DNA of 23,628 bases, taken from positions 1 to 23,628 of the forward strand of contig USQK01000024.1 in assembly GCA_900556785.1 (NCBI GenBank), given 5' to 3'. The stretch comes from an uncultured Veillonella sp. (GTDB lineage Bacteria > Bacillota > Negativicutes > Veillonellales > Veillonellaceae). Positions 1 to 9,160 of the stretch are shown piece after piece. The first letter of the stretch is position 1; every line of letters starts with the position of its first letter. The translations under genes were made by a program, and so were the position numbers. The notes under the pieces were generated by a model. It made no database searches and was not told the origin of the DNA. It was given only the letters and a program-made list of their open reading frames with translations.

Positions 1-749
1 GCGGGAGCCGCTGCACGTTCCGCTTGACGTGCTTTTAATAGTGCAGTAATTTGAGCGGAAGAAGCATTGAGTTCTTCCACAGCTTGCATTGCAGTGGCAC
101 GATCATTTTGTGCTTTTTGAAGAACGACTTCCCGTTCTTTCTTCTTTTGTTCAATTTCAGCTTGTTTAGCTACTGCCGCCTTTTCAAGCTCCACTAATTT
201 AGCTCGAGATTGCTCAAGAGCTTGTTTACGTGCAGCAATTTCAGCACGTTCTTTTTTGATTTCATCGATTAATTTAATATCAGCATCAATAATGCGTTTT
301 AAAATCTCTAGTCGATTTGCAAAATCACTAAAGTCTTTAGAACCAATAACAACATCTAAATAACTTAGACGACCATTGATATAAATGTCACGTACACGCT
401 TATAAAATACGGACTCCCGTCCTTCTAAACGTTTTTGTGCTTCTGCTAGTAACTTTTCATTAACAGTAATATCATTTTCAACGGCTACACGTTGTTGTTG
501 AATAGACTCTAACTGTTGTTGAGCTTGACGCAATTGCTCTTCAATTTGACGCAACTGTTCAGATACACTAACAATGACAGTTTCAGCATCAGCTTTAATA
601 GAGTTTTGTTGATTAACTTGTTGTTGAATTGAATCTAATTGATTCGTTAAATCCTCATCTTCCGCAACAATGTATAGTGGTGTTCCCAGTACTACTATAC
701 CTGTTAAAATTGTTGCCACCAGACGGGATTTGATTGTGTTGTATTTCAT
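1..749 (-). CDS. FtsEX-associated coiled-coil protein, N-terminal part (PcsB/EnvC-like, partial)
   Basis: Partial gene: it starts at 749 and runs off the left edge, so about 249 residues are visible. It begins MKYNTIKSRL, followed by a hydrophobic stretch and an apparent signal peptidase site near IVA/ED (about residue 29), so the protein should be exported. The rest is almost continuous coiled coil rich in Q, E, K and A, with an interruption near residues 105-130 (YINGRLSYLDVVIGSKDF), as seen in the long hairpin coiled coil of EnvC/PcsB proteins. A C-terminal M23 or CHAP hydrolase domain would lie outside the window and is not seen. It follows ftsX directly. The ATG at 749 is preferred because AAGGTG lies 8 nt upstream; an in-frame ATG at 755, which overlaps the ftsX stop as TAATG, is too close to that site. 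In this family the coiled coil is bound by the FtsX outer loop to activate peptidoglycan cleavage at division. Family confident; hydrolase type unknown. Confidence 0.85.
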   Translation of the reverse strand, partial: MKYNTIKSRLVATILTGIVVLGTPLYIVAEDEDLTNQLDSIQQQVNQQNSIKADAETVIVSVSEQLRQIEEQLRQAQQQLESIQQQRVAVENDITVNEKLLAEAQKRLEGRESVFYKRVRDIYINGRLSYLDVVIGSKDFSDFANRLEILKRIIDADIKLIDEIKKERAEIAARKQALEQSRAKLVELEKAAVAKQAEIEQKKKEREVVLQKAQNDRATAMQAVEELNASSAQITALLKARQAERAAAP

Positions 750-754
750 AAACA

Positions 755-1642
755 TTACACCTTCATGTATTGTTTTAAAGAAATTGTACTACCAATAGCA
801 CCTACTATAATACCGCCAACTAAAATATAGATAGCCACATCATAGAAGAATGGGAACATTGGTACTAATGGGAAGAATGCTAAAGACTCGGAAACTTCCA
901 TAGTAATAAAATGGTAGAATTCACCTACACAAAGAACGGCAATAATAGCTCCAACTAGACCTAATAACATGCCTTCTATCAAGAATGGCCAACGGATAAA
1001 GCCATTTGTTGCACCTACATATTTCATGATGGCAATTTCTTTACGACGAGCGAACACAGTCAAACGAATTGTATTAGAAATGATGAATAATGTAGCTGCT
1101 GCTAAGAATGCAATTAATACGATACCACCAATTCTGATAACTTGAGTTATACGGAAGAGTTCTTCCACAATATCTTGACCATAATGTGTACTTTCAACAC
1201 CTTGGAATGTGGTAGCTAATTTAGCTGTAGCCTTAACATCACTAGGATTATCAAAAGTTAATACATAAGAATTTGGCAATGGATTTACATCACCTAGGGC
1301 ATTTACTAATTGTTGTTGATCACCAAGGCGAGCTTTAAATTCCTTCATAGCTTGCTCTTTATTAACAAACTCCAAATGCTTAAGATTTGGTATAGCTTTA
1401 ATTTGCTTACCTACCGCCATGATTTGGTCAGTTGTTAAACCATCTTTTAAGTAAATGCTCAATTGAACTTGGTTTTCTAAGCTAGATGCCATGTTATTCA
1501 AATTGATAACACCGCAAAGGAATACACCAAGCATAAATAGAGATAAAGCCACTGTAGAAATAGATGCTAACGTCATAAGACCGTTACGCTTCATAGATTT
1601 GAGGGCTTCTTTAAAAAAGTATTTCAATGTTCTAGGCTTCAT
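755..1642 (-). CDS. ftsX: Cell division ABC transporter permease FtsX
   Basis: FtsX is the membrane half of the FtsEX complex, which passes ATP hydrolysis to a cell-wall hydrolase at the septum. With this start the protein has 295 residues: TM1 at about 24-46, an extracytoplasmic domain at about 50-165, then three TM segments near 170-195, 215-240 and 262-290, the normal FtsX layout. I chose the ATG at 1642 (MKPRTLKYFF) because AGAGGTG lies 9 nt upstream. The frame extends to a GTG at 1654, but that GTG lies within the ribosome-binding site. The ATG overlaps the 3' end of ftsE by 11 bp, which suggests translational coupling. The coiled-coil partner gene follows at once. Confidence 0.95.
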   Translation of the reverse strand: MKPRTLKYFFKEALKSMKRNGLMTLASISTVALSLFMLGVFLCGVINLNNMASSLENQVQLSIYLKDGLTTDQIMAVGKQIKAIPNLKHLEFVNKEQAMKEFKARLGDQQQLVNALGDVNPLPNSYVLTFDNPSDVKATAKLATTFQGVESTHYGQDIVEELFRITQVIRIGGIVLIAFLAAATLFIISNTIRLTVFARRKEIAIMKYVGATNGFIRWPFLIEGMLLGLVGAIIAVLCVGEFYHFITMEVSESLAFFPLVPMFPFFYDVAIYILVGGIIVGAIGSTISLKQYMKV

Positions 1643-2318
1643 TAATTTCAGCACCTCTCATATTATCACTTTGAACGCGACCATCTTTAAGACGAATAAC
1701 ACGTTTATTTAAATACGAAACAAGATCCATATTATGGGTAACCATAATAACAGTTGTACCAAAATTATTGATATGTTTAAACAAATCTACAATACCTTTA
1801 CTTGTATCAGGATCTAGATTACCAGTCGGTTCATCAGCAATGAGCACAGATGGTCGATTTACAATGGCGCGGGCAATAGCAACACGTTGTTGTTCACCAC
1901 CAGATAAATCCTCTGGTAAATCATTTGCCTTATCTGTTAACCCAACAAGCTCTAGTACATGACTTACCTTTTCTTTAATTACCTTTGGTTTCTCTTCAAT
2001 TACTTCAAGTGCAAAAGCAATGTTTTCTGATACCGTTTTATTCGGTAATAATCGGAAATCTTGGAATACAACACCAAGTTTTCTACGTAATTTTGGAATT
2101 TTACTACGCTTCATACGCGTAACATCAAAGTCATCAACGATAACTGTACCAGTGTCTGGTACAACTTCATGTGTCAACAACTTAAATAGAGTTGATTTCC
2201 CTGCACCGCTGTGACCACAAATGAGGACAAATTCTCCGTCATTTATAGTTAAACACACATCGTCTAATGCAACAGAACCATTATCATAGACTTTACTAAC
2301 ATTCTTAAATTCAATCAT
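1632..2318 (-). CDS. ftsE: Cell division ABC transporter ATP-binding protein FtsE
   Basis: Cytoplasmic ATPase of the FtsEX division complex, 228 residues, the usual length. Visible motifs: Walker A GHSGAGKST (about residue 36), a Q-loop in VVFQDFRLL, the signature LSGGEQQR, Walker B VLIADEPTGNLD and the switch histidine in MVTHN. The long GNLDPDT D-loop and overall sequence match FtsE rather than a generic importer ATPase, and ftsX follows with an 11-bp overlap. An AAAGGGGAT ribosome-binding site lies just before the ATG. It starts 14 bp after the transketolase C-terminal gene, so it is probably on the same transcript. Confidence 0.96.
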   Translation of the reverse strand: MIEFKNVSKVYDNGSVALDDVCLTINDGEFVLICGHSGAGKSTLFKLLTHEVVPDTGTVIVDDFDVTRMKRSKIPKLRRKLGVVFQDFRLLPNKTVSENIAFALEVIEEKPKVIKEKVSHVLELVGLTDKANDLPEDLSGGEQQRVAIARAIVNRPSVLIADEPTGNLDPDTSKGIVDLFKHINNFGTTVIMVTHNMDLVSYLNKRVIRLKDGRVQSDNMRGAEINEA

Positions 2319-2332
2319 GGGATCCCCTTTGA

Positions 2333-3265
2333 TTATTTACGAGCGATTACACGTTTTACGGCTTCTACAATATCATTGGCAGTTAAGCCATACTTTGCCA
2401 TTAGTTCTTTTGGTGTTCCACTCTCCCCAAATGTATCTTGGACACCAACGAATTCCATAGGTACAGGCTTATTAGATACTACTACTTCAGATACAGCAGA
2501 ACCGAGGCCACCAATAATATTATGTTCTTCAGCTGTAACGATAGCACCAGTTTCCGCAGCGGCTTTTATAATTGCTTCAGCATCAATAGGTTTAATAGAT
2601 GCCATATTAATAACACGTGCAGATATATTAGATTCAGATAAAGTTTTAGATGCCTCTACAGCAGGTCCAACTAATGCACCACAAGCAATAATTGTAACAT
2701 CAGAACCATCTACCAAAATAGTAGATTTACCTGGCACAAATGAGTAGCCTTCTGTTGTTACATCATCTACACCAGCACGCCCCAAACGAACGTATACTGG
2801 GCCGTTATAAGATGCAGCCCATTCGATAACAGCCTCTGTTTCACGCTCATCAGCAGGCACCACTACAGTCATATTTGGCAATGTACGCATACAGGAAATA
2901 TCCTCTAAACTTTGGTGCGTTGCACCATCCTCACCAACAGTAATGCCCGCATGTGTAGCACATACTTTCACGTTTAATTTAGGATAGCATACAGCATTGC
3001 GAATTTGTTCAAATGCACGTCCTGTAGCAAACATGGAGAAAGATGATACAAATGGAATCTTACCTGCCGCTGCAAGTCCAGCACCAACAGAAATCAAGTT
3101 TTGCTCTGCAATACCTACGTTAAAGAAACGTTCCGGGCACACAGCTTTAAATGTATCTGTTTTAGTAGATTTGGATAAATCCGCATCTAGTACGATAATA
3201 TTAGTATTCTCTTTACCAATGCGAGCTAGCGCATTACCATATGCTTCACGTGTTGCTTTACCCAT
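2333..3265 (-). CDS. Transketolase, C-terminal subunit
   Basis: Second half of a transketolase encoded as two polypeptides. Transketolase moves two-carbon ketol units between sugar phosphates in the non-oxidative pentose phosphate pathway, using thiamine diphosphate. This 310-residue subunit carries the pyrimidine-binding domain, with the catalytic glutamate in VGIAEQNL (about residue 73), the ATHAGITVGEDGATHQ segment and a C-terminal transketolase domain from about residue 190. Its ATG overlaps the stop of the N-terminal subunit gene as TAATG, so the two are probably coupled for 1:1 synthesis. Split transketolases of this kind are common in Firmicutes and archaea, so this is not a broken gene. 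Some relatives are annotated as 1-deoxyxylulose-5-phosphate synthase-like, but the paired N-terminal gene supports transketolase. Confidence 0.93.
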   Translation of the reverse strand: MGKATREAYGNALARIGKENTNIIVLDADLSKSTKTDTFKAVCPERFFNVGIAEQNLISVGAGLAAAGKIPFVSSFSMFATGRAFEQIRNAVCYPKLNVKVCATHAGITVGEDGATHQSLEDISCMRTLPNMTVVVPADERETEAVIEWAASYNGPVYVRLGRAGVDDVTTEGYSFVPGKSTILVDGSDVTIIACGALVGPAVEASKTLSESNISARVINMASIKPIDAEAIIKAAAETGAIVTAEEHNIIGGLGSAVSEVVVSNKPVPMEFVGVQDTFGESGTPKELMAKYGLTANDIVEAVKRVIARK

Positions 3266-4101
3266 TATTGCACCCCCATAATTTCATTAACAAAGGCTAC
3301 ACCTTGCTCTTCACTTGGTGCTTTACCATGCCAGCCTGCTTGACCTTCCATCTCTTCAACGCCTTTACCCTTTACAGTATGCATGATAATACATGTTGGG
3401 CCTTCTGTGAAAGCTTTCGCAGTTTCAATAGCATTATGAAGCTCATCAAGGTCATGACCATTAACTTCAATAACATTCCAATTGAAAGCTTTGAACTTTT
3501 CTGGAATTGGTAATGGAGAAAGAACTTTAGTAATATCACCATCAATTTGAAGACCGTTAAAATCGACAAAAGCTGTCAAATTATTCAGTTTATAAAAGCC
3601 AGCAAACATTGCAGCTTCCCACACTTGACCTTCTTCAAGCTCACCATCACCAAGAATAGAGTATACACGGTAATCTGCATTATCAATTTTGCCTGCCAAT
3701 GCCATACCACAAGCCGCAGAAATGCCTTGTCCTAAAGAACCTGTAGACATATCTACACCTGGTGTGTGTTTCATATCAGGATGGCCTTGTAACATATGAT
3801 TAATTTTACGTAAGTTCAAAAGTTCTTCTTTAGGGAAATAACCTTTTTCAGCCAATGTAGCGTATAGTGCAGGCGCTGCATGACCTTTAGAAAGGACAAA
3901 ACGATCTCTATTAGGAGCTTTTGGATTTGCTGGATCTACATTCATCTCAACATAGTACAACAAGGCCATCACATCGGCGATGGATAATGAACCACCTGGG
4001 TGACCGGATTTCGCTGCCGTTACAGACTGTACAATACCAACGCGAATAGCTTTTGCCTTCTCTTGAACTAATTGTTTAACATCTTGTGTTAATGTAGCCA
4101 T
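3265..4101 (-). CDS. Transketolase, N-terminal subunit
   Basis: First half of the split transketolase, 278 residues, carrying the thiamine diphosphate/Mg-binding domain. Visible motifs: SGHPGGSLSIADVMALLYY (about 32-50), RDRFVLSKGHAAPALYA, MSTGSLGQGISAA, and the ThDP motif that starts GDGELEEGQVWEA (about 148) and ends in DFNGLQIDG. The pyrimidine domain is supplied by the next gene. GTGAGGT lies just before the ATG. It starts 33 bp after csaB; that gap holds only a small TGGAT/ATCCA inverted repeat with no T-tract, so read-through from csaB is likely. Confidence 0.94.
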   Translation of the reverse strand: MATLTQDVKQLVQEKAKAIRVGIVQSVTAAKSGHPGGSLSIADVMALLYYVEMNVDPANPKAPNRDRFVLSKGHAAPALYATLAEKGYFPKEELLNLRKINHMLQGHPDMKHTPGVDMSTGSLGQGISAACGMALAGKIDNADYRVYSILGDGELEEGQVWEAAMFAGFYKLNNLTAFVDFNGLQIDGDITKVLSPLPIPEKFKAFNWNVIEVNGHDLDELHNAIETAKAFTEGPTCIIMHTVKGKGVEEMEGQAGWHGKAPSEEQGVAFVNEIMGVQ

Positions 4102-4134
4102 AGAGACCTCACTTTCTGGATTAGATCCAATATA

Positions 4135-5235
4135 TTAATAATTTTTAAGTAATGAAATAGCGATTTCTGCATTGCGTTGAGAGTTAACACGCAACGCTTC
4201 AATACGATCATAAGATGCTTGGTACTCTTCTCTTGAATTTAAGAGCTTATGACATCTCTGATATAAAGCCTCTTCTCTAAGATGGGTCATTGTACCGATT
4301 GGTTCTTGACCAATCATATGTAAGAAACTAGTGATTTTAGGATCGTAGGAAATGCCAATTACAGGTTTCTTCATTAAAGAACTAAATACTAATGCATGAA
4401 GACGTATGCCAATCATAAGGTCTACATTCCCCGACAAGGATACTTGTTCCTCTGTAGAGAATGGTCCTTCAAGAACAATAGCTCCTTTTGGCATATAACT
4501 AGCAATAATTTTAGCTTCTTTTGTATCCTCTGGATGAGACATAGGTATAAATATAATCTCTACATTATCCTGTTCTTGCAGTCGACTTAAGACATTGGCT
4601 AGTGATTCACGGTATTCTGTATCATCTTTCCAACTACGAACAGCTACTCCGATTCGTTTTGGAGCTTCTGTGGATATAGGTAGCTTTGATGTATAGCCGT
4701 CTAGAATGCGTTTTCCAATATTCAAATCAGCTGGTTGCATGGCTAATACAGCATCAGCCGTAACCTCAACATCTTCAATTCCTAAGGAATCTAATTCAGA
4801 TTTAGAAATAGAATCACGAACCGTTATAGTATCAACAAAACGCAAAACAAAGCTAACAGCTTTCCTTGTAGAAGGGCGATTTAAAGGTCCAATACCTTGT
4901 GAGTATAGCATCACCTTTTTACCCATCATTTTTGCTAAAGCCATAATACTTAAGTAGTAATATGTATTGCGAATACTAGTAGCATCTTGTAACAGGCTGC
5001 CTCCACCACTGATAACTAAATCAGAATTTGAAATAGCCTTTAGAATACCGAATGCAGAAAAGGTTCCCACCGCATGAATATTGTGCTTTTTGCTCGTCTC
5101 TGTAGGATTACCAGAAATAACCGTAATATGCGCATCTGCTTCCTCTTTACGAATGGCATCGATAATAGCACAAAGCATTGCTTCATCACCAGCATTACCA
5201 AAACCATAGTAGCCAGAGATAACAATATTACTCAT
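4135..5235 (-). CDS. csaB: Polysaccharide pyruvyl transferase CsaB
   Basis: CsaB-type enzymes add ketal-pyruvate to a cell-wall-linked polysaccharide; in many bacteria the pyruvylated polymer is the ligand for S-layer homology (SLH) domains. The 366-residue protein has the family N-terminus SGYYGFGNAGDEAMLCAI, the SGGGSLLQD segment near residue 80, YSQGIGPL near residue 113 and a C-terminal RLHALVFSSLMKKP/GISYDPKI region. An upstream in-frame TTG at 5241 touches the ribosome-binding site, so I use the ATG at 5235, which has GGGAGGT about 5 nt upstream. It overlaps the DUF5693 gene by 8 bp, a pairing often found. In a diderm Negativicute the role would be in tethering SLH-type outer membrane proteins such as OmpM; that is inference. 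Confidence 0.92.
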   Translation of the reverse strand: MSNIVISGYYGFGNAGDEAMLCAIIDAIRKEEADAHITVISGNPTETSKKHNIHAVGTFSAFGILKAISNSDLVISGGGSLLQDATSIRNTYYYLSIMALAKMMGKKVMLYSQGIGPLNRPSTRKAVSFVLRFVDTITVRDSISKSELDSLGIEDVEVTADAVLAMQPADLNIGKRILDGYTSKLPISTEAPKRIGVAVRSWKDDTEYRESLANVLSRLQEQDNVEIIFIPMSHPEDTKEAKIIASYMPKGAIVLEGPFSTEEQVSLSGNVDLMIGIRLHALVFSSLMKKPVIGISYDPKITSFLHMIGQEPIGTMTHLREEALYQRCHKLLNSREEYQASYDRIEALRVNSQRNAEIAISLLKNY

Positions 5236-7270
5236 GGTCAACCTCCCGAGCTTGGAACCATTGTGTTACATACATCATGAAACGAACAGCAATGATAAGA
5301 AGCAAACCTAAGAGCGCACCAATTAACAAACCATCATATCCACGCATAATAGACATGAATACAGGAGTTCTAATATGACAGAAAGTTTCAACCATAGACG
5401 CTATGCCGATAACACCAGCAATAGTTAATAAGAAATGGATCACTGTAGGCCATTTGCGTAGGAATGCAAATGTAGCTAACATTAATGCAGGATGACCAAT
5501 AATGAACTCTTTTTCTCTAGGTCTTGCATACATTGTATTTTCAAGAAAACGACGAAGCATGAGTTCAACTCCTGGTACAGGAACACCTGCTGTATGACCG
5601 CTTCGGCCAACAAATACCCATGCCACACCACCAAGAGCAGCCATTACAAAGAATACGTAGAACTTAACATCCATTGTTAAAAATTCAACTACAAATTTCT
5701 TTGCTTCTTCTTTAGAGTTAATCATACGACCTTTCCACAATGGGAAACGTTGTAAATAAGCGATAATCACCAATACAACTGGAAGTACAAATGTTAATTT
5801 AACACCTCTAAAGATAGCAAATTCCATAAAGAATTTCGTATTTCCTAGCAAAGATGCAATATACATACCGCCAATAGCTGCAAAGAGTGCAGCAATTACG
5901 AGATAAAGAACTGCTAATACGGTAGATTTAATAGCACCTAATGGACGAGCACCATCATAACGACGCCATTCTTCCATCAAACGGATCATAGCACCTACAG
6001 GAGCCATAATAGCACTAGATAAGGCCCAAATTTGAGTAATCAGTGTGCCACTTGTGATGATGAATAATACTACAGATACAAGAGATATTCCAAAGAATGC
6101 GACCAATTGTGTATGTTTACGCATTGGAAGTAACATTTGACCAACGTAAACAAACAGTGCAATAGCACCTATCATAGTAATAACAACTAACAATGGATTA
6201 GGTGTATATGGTGGATAAATATCAGCAGGACCAAATTCATAACCTTTTGTAGATAATTTTTCAGTAGTCATACCAATATAGTTAATGGTAGTTTGTAATA
6301 CTGTTTCATTATTTACACCAGTTTCATACATAGGGAATAAATTGAAACGAATATTTCGTTCAATATCACTAATATAGAAACGTTGTGCTGCTTCTTCAGG
6401 AGTAATTTTCTTTAATTCGTCCTTAGCAATTGTATATACACGACCAACGCTATAATTCTCTTTAGCAGCCATTTCTAAGAAACCTTGTTGTGGCTCATAT
6501 TGAAGTTGGTTAACAGCTTCGATACCAACTAAAGGTATGTGATTTTTATGTAATAATTCTAAGGTTTCATCAGTTAAGTTAGGCGCACCAAGAGCTTCTT
6601 TGCCAGCAAAAATCATACCGGTAACATGTGGAATTCCTTCAAGGCGTTTAAATAGATATTGAAGGTCTTCAGACGTTACATTTCTATAATTTGTAGGTCG
6701 AACAATAACATTAAATCCACGATTAGCAACTTCTTGAGCTTGAAGCTTGGAAATACCAAGATTCATTTTTAGATAGCTATCTGCAGTAGCACCATATAAC
6801 TCAAGAACCGGACCAATACTAGTATTGAGCTCTTTAACTTTATCTTTACCAATACGATGATATAAATCTTCCCGAATTTCTTTATAATAGCCTTCTTTAC
6901 CAGAAATCAAAGCTACATAAGTTGCACCATGTTTCACGGATGCCCCATTAACACGGACAGAATCCATTTCTTCGGAAGATAATACCTTAACTTGACCTGC
7001 ATCTTTAGCTTTTTCTAAGGTGCGATCATAAATGGCAAATGCTGTTACACCTGCATTGCGAAGCGCATCAAAGGCCTCTTGTTGACTACGTTTTTCAAAA
7101 GCATTAGCCCGTAAAACAGCATCATAATCTACGATATTTTCTATATGGTTTTGAGATTTTTCTATCTGATGGCGTTCAAATACTAAGTATAAAGAGGATA
7201 CAAGGCCTACAATAATACATAATATAAGAATCCAAGAGTACTTACTTTTCTGGGTGTTCCGATGATTCAC
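5228..7270 (-). CDS. DUF5693 family multi-pass membrane protein
   Basis: Large inner-membrane protein of unknown function, 680 residues. It has one N-terminal TM segment (about 12-31), then a soluble, presumably extracytoplasmic domain of about 330 residues with alternating alpha/beta pattern. From about residue 363 a membrane domain of roughly eight hydrophobic segments follows, with conserved-looking loops (GHTAGVPVPGVELMLRRF, REKEFIIGHPALMLATF). The sequence and its place directly before csaB match the DUF5693 family, which often accompanies csaB. Context therefore suggests a part in making, flipping or exporting the cell-wall polymer that CsaB pyruvylates, but nothing in the sequence shows an activity. 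It overlaps csaB by 8 bp and starts 12 bp after the DUF2993 gene. Confidence 0.85.
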   Translation of the reverse strand: MNHRNTQKSKYSWILILCIIVGLVSSLYLVFERHQIEKSQNHIENIVDYDAVLRANAFEKRSQQEAFDALRNAGVTAFAIYDRTLEKAKDAGQVKVLSSEEMDSVRVNGASVKHGATYVALISGKEGYYKEIREDLYHRIGKDKVKELNTSIGPVLELYGATADSYLKMNLGISKLQAQEVANRGFNVIVRPTNYRNVTSEDLQYLFKRLEGIPHVTGMIFAGKEALGAPNLTDETLELLHKNHIPLVGIEAVNQLQYEPQQGFLEMAAKENYSVGRVYTIAKDELKKITPEEAAQRFYISDIERNIRFNLFPMYETGVNNETVLQTTINYIGMTTEKLSTKGYEFGPADIYPPYTPNPLLVVITMIGAIALFVYVGQMLLPMRKHTQLVAFFGISLVSVVLFIITSGTLITQIWALSSAIMAPVGAMIRLMEEWRRYDGARPLGAIKSTVLAVLYLVIAALFAAIGGMYIASLLGNTKFFMEFAIFRGVKLTFVLPVVLVIIAYLQRFPLWKGRMINSKEEAKKFVVEFLTMDVKFYVFFVMAALGGVAWVFVGRSGHTAGVPVPGVELMLRRFLENTMYARPREKEFIIGHPALMLATFAFLRKWPTVIHFLLTIAGVIGIASMVETFCHIRTPVFMSIMRGYDGLLIGALLGLLLIIAVRFMMYVTQWFQAREVDHE

Positions 7271-7282
7271 GACAAATCCTTT

Positions 7283-7978
7283 CTAGTTGAGCACTGGTTT
7301 AACTTTAATGTGAATTTCACCATTATCGATAGTTAAGCTTTCTGCTTTTACAGGAATAGGGAAGTTATTGAAGTTATAGATTTCAGTAGCTTCTAGTACA
7401 TTAGATGTTAAACCTGGGATAGTAGCACCATTAATGGTGAATTTCTTAGGTGCAAATAATAAAGTATTATCCTTTAATTCTAAATTGCCATCTAATTTAA
7501 CAGCGCCTTTAAATACCATACCTACATTCATCTTGCCAGTTAAACTAATGTTATCTTTACTAATATTTACTTGTACATCTTGAATTTCACTGCCTGCTTG
7601 AGTGCTTAAAAATGTTGCTAAATCTTCATTAGTAACTATACCGTCAATACTTGAGTTTCCTACTCTAACAACATCTATTTCTTGGCTAGCCAATAATGAA
7701 ATTGGATTCACTAGAATTTGTGTTGCATCATATTTGAAGTTTGCAAAATTTAATTTACCAAGTTTTACATCATCTAAAGAACCGTATACATGATCAGCTT
7801 CACCATAAAGTAATTTGAATCCTGGTTGAGACTCAACATTTACAGTTTGAGCAGATGGTTTTAGGGAATCATTTAATTGTTTTTCAATACGAGAACTAAT
7901 ATAAGAAGGTAATAAAAATTGTGTTGCTGCTGCCAAGGCAATAATCAGCACTAGTAGGAATAGTAAAAACTTTTTCAT
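7283..7978 (-). CDS. DUF2993 family (LmeA-like) exported protein
   Basis: 231-residue protein with a hydrophobic N-terminus (MKKFLLFLLVLIIALAAA), acting as a signal anchor or signal peptide, followed by a beta-rich domain. The opening ISSRIEKQLNDSL segment, the repeated strand pattern and the near-C-terminal LTIDNGEIHIKVKP match DUF2993, whose mycobacterial member LmeA binds phospholipid in the cell envelope. No catalytic motif is visible. It sits between prfB (8 bp gap) and the DUF5693/csaB pair (12 bp gap), which fits an envelope role. Family moderately sure; function unknown. Confidence 0.75.
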   Translation of the reverse strand: MKKFLLFLLVLIIALAAATQFLLPSYISSRIEKQLNDSLKPSAQTVNVESQPGFKLLYGEADHVYGSLDDVKLGKLNFANFKYDATQILVNPISLLASQEIDVVRVGNSSIDGIVTNEDLATFLSTQAGSEIQDVQVNISKDNISLTGKMNVGMVFKGAVKLDGNLELKDNTLLFAPKKFTINGATIPGLTSNVLEATEIYNFNNFPIPVKAESLTIDNGEIHIKVKPVLN

Positions 7979-7986
7979 AAGAACTC

Positions 7987-9094
7987 CTAAACTGTTAAAT
8001 TTGCTTCTTTTTTCAAGAAGCCTTCCATAAATTGATCTAAATTACCATCCATAACGGATTGTACATTCCCTGTTTCAACCCCTGTACGATGATCCTTAAC
8101 GAGATTATATGGGTGGAATACGTAGGAGCGAATTTGACTGCCCCATTCAATGGCTTGGTATGTACCACCTATTTGCTCTTTAAGTTCTGCTTGTTTTTCT
8201 AATTCTAATTCAAATAATTTTGCTCGTAATAAACGTAATGCTTGTTCCCTATTTTGCATTTGGGAACGCTGTGATTGACATTGAACTACAATACCAGTGG
8301 GTCTATGGGTCATACGTACAGCCGAATCTGTTTTATTAATATGCTGACCACCAGCACCACTAGCTCGATATGTATCTACTTGTACATCCTTCATGTCTAT
8401 ATTAATTTCTACTGTATCATCAATTTCTGGCATTACATCAACAGCAGCAAAGGATGTATGACGACGTGCCGCAGCATCAAATGGTGAGATACGAACAAGA
8501 CGGTGTACGCCTTTTTCAGATTTCAAATAGCCAAAAGCATTTTCACCTTTAATTAAAAATGTAGCAGATTTAGTGCCCGCCTCATCACCGGGCTGTTCGT
8601 CCATCAATTCAATAGAAAATCCTGCTTTTTCAGCCCAACGTAAGTACATGCGAATGAGCATAGAACACCAATCTTGTGCTTCTGTACCACCTGCACCAGC
8701 ATGGAATGTTAAGATCGCATTATTAGCATCATACTCACCACTAAGCAATAAAAGAACCTCTTGTTTTTCTACAGTTTCTTCTATTTGTTGAACATAATCC
8801 TTAATCTCTCCTTCCAGAGAACGATCATCTTCCTCTATAGCCATCTCTAGCATTACATTAGCATCTTCGATGTCACTAACAAGTTGTTTATAGCTTTCTA
8901 CAGCATTCTTTAATTGTGTAGCCTCTTGAGAAATCTCACGAGCCTTATCAGGATCGTCCCAAAATGTAGGGTCGCTCATCTGTACATCTAGTGTAAAGAT
9001 TCGATCCTCTTTCTGAGCGATGTTAAAGTGAATCCCTCATTCCATAAATACGTTCTTCAAGATTAGAAATAATCGGTTTTAAATCTTCTAACAA
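7987..9094 (-). CDS. prfB: Peptide chain release factor 2, with programmed +1 frameshift
   Basis: RF2 ends translation at UGA and UAA. The complete protein needs two frames. A short frame starts at TTG 9094-9092 (MLEDLKPIISNLEERIYGM, then RDSL, 23 residues) and stops at TAA 9025-9023. Reading on after CTT with a +1 shift gives NIAQKEDRIFTLDVQ and then MSDPTFWDD, continuing open to 7987. The joined product is 368 residues, close to the family length; the second frame alone from its first ATG (8979) lacks the N-terminal helix. Motifs: the RF2 anticodon-mimic tripeptide SPF in VRISPFDAAARR and the peptidyl-hydrolysis GGQ in SGAGGQHINKTDSAVR. A GGTGGTG ribosome-binding site lies 8 nt before the TTG; no ATG is available upstream in that frame. 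The gene lies just after the secA terminator and leads the long operon to the left edge. No convincing promoter was found in the short gap. Confidence 0.95.
9023..9040 (-). promoter_or_regulatory. Programmed +1 frameshift site of prfB, UAA type
   Basis: The minus strand reads ATG AGG GAT TCA CTT TAA C. CTT is the slippery codon, TAA (9025-9023) is the zero-frame stop, and the internal Shine-Dalgarno-like AGGGA is at the same codon offset as AGG GGG in the Escherichia coli site. Everything matches the classical RF2 autoregulatory cassette except that the stop is UAA instead of UGA. RF1 also reads UAA, so feedback specific to RF2 should be weaker. Confidence 0.9.
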
Positions 9095-9160
9095 TTTATG
9101 TTCACCACCTTTTACTTATTAGCTTATTACATCGATAAATTATCACCTTAATAAAATAGA

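Noticed and set aside
2376..2747. 123-codon plus-strand ORF opposite the transketolase C subunit
   Set aside because: Antisense shadow of a well-conserved gene, no ribosome-binding site, no recognisable domain.
3265..4101. Transketolase in two pieces as a possible frameshifted pseudogene
   Set aside because: Both halves have proper domain borders, their own ribosome-binding sites and a TAATG junction; split transketolases are a known natural form.
8979..9094. prfB N-terminal frame break as a sequencing error or pseudogene
   Set aside because: The break occurs exactly at the conserved CTT-stop-C position with an internal AGGGA signal, and the joined frame gives a normal RF2 N-terminus.
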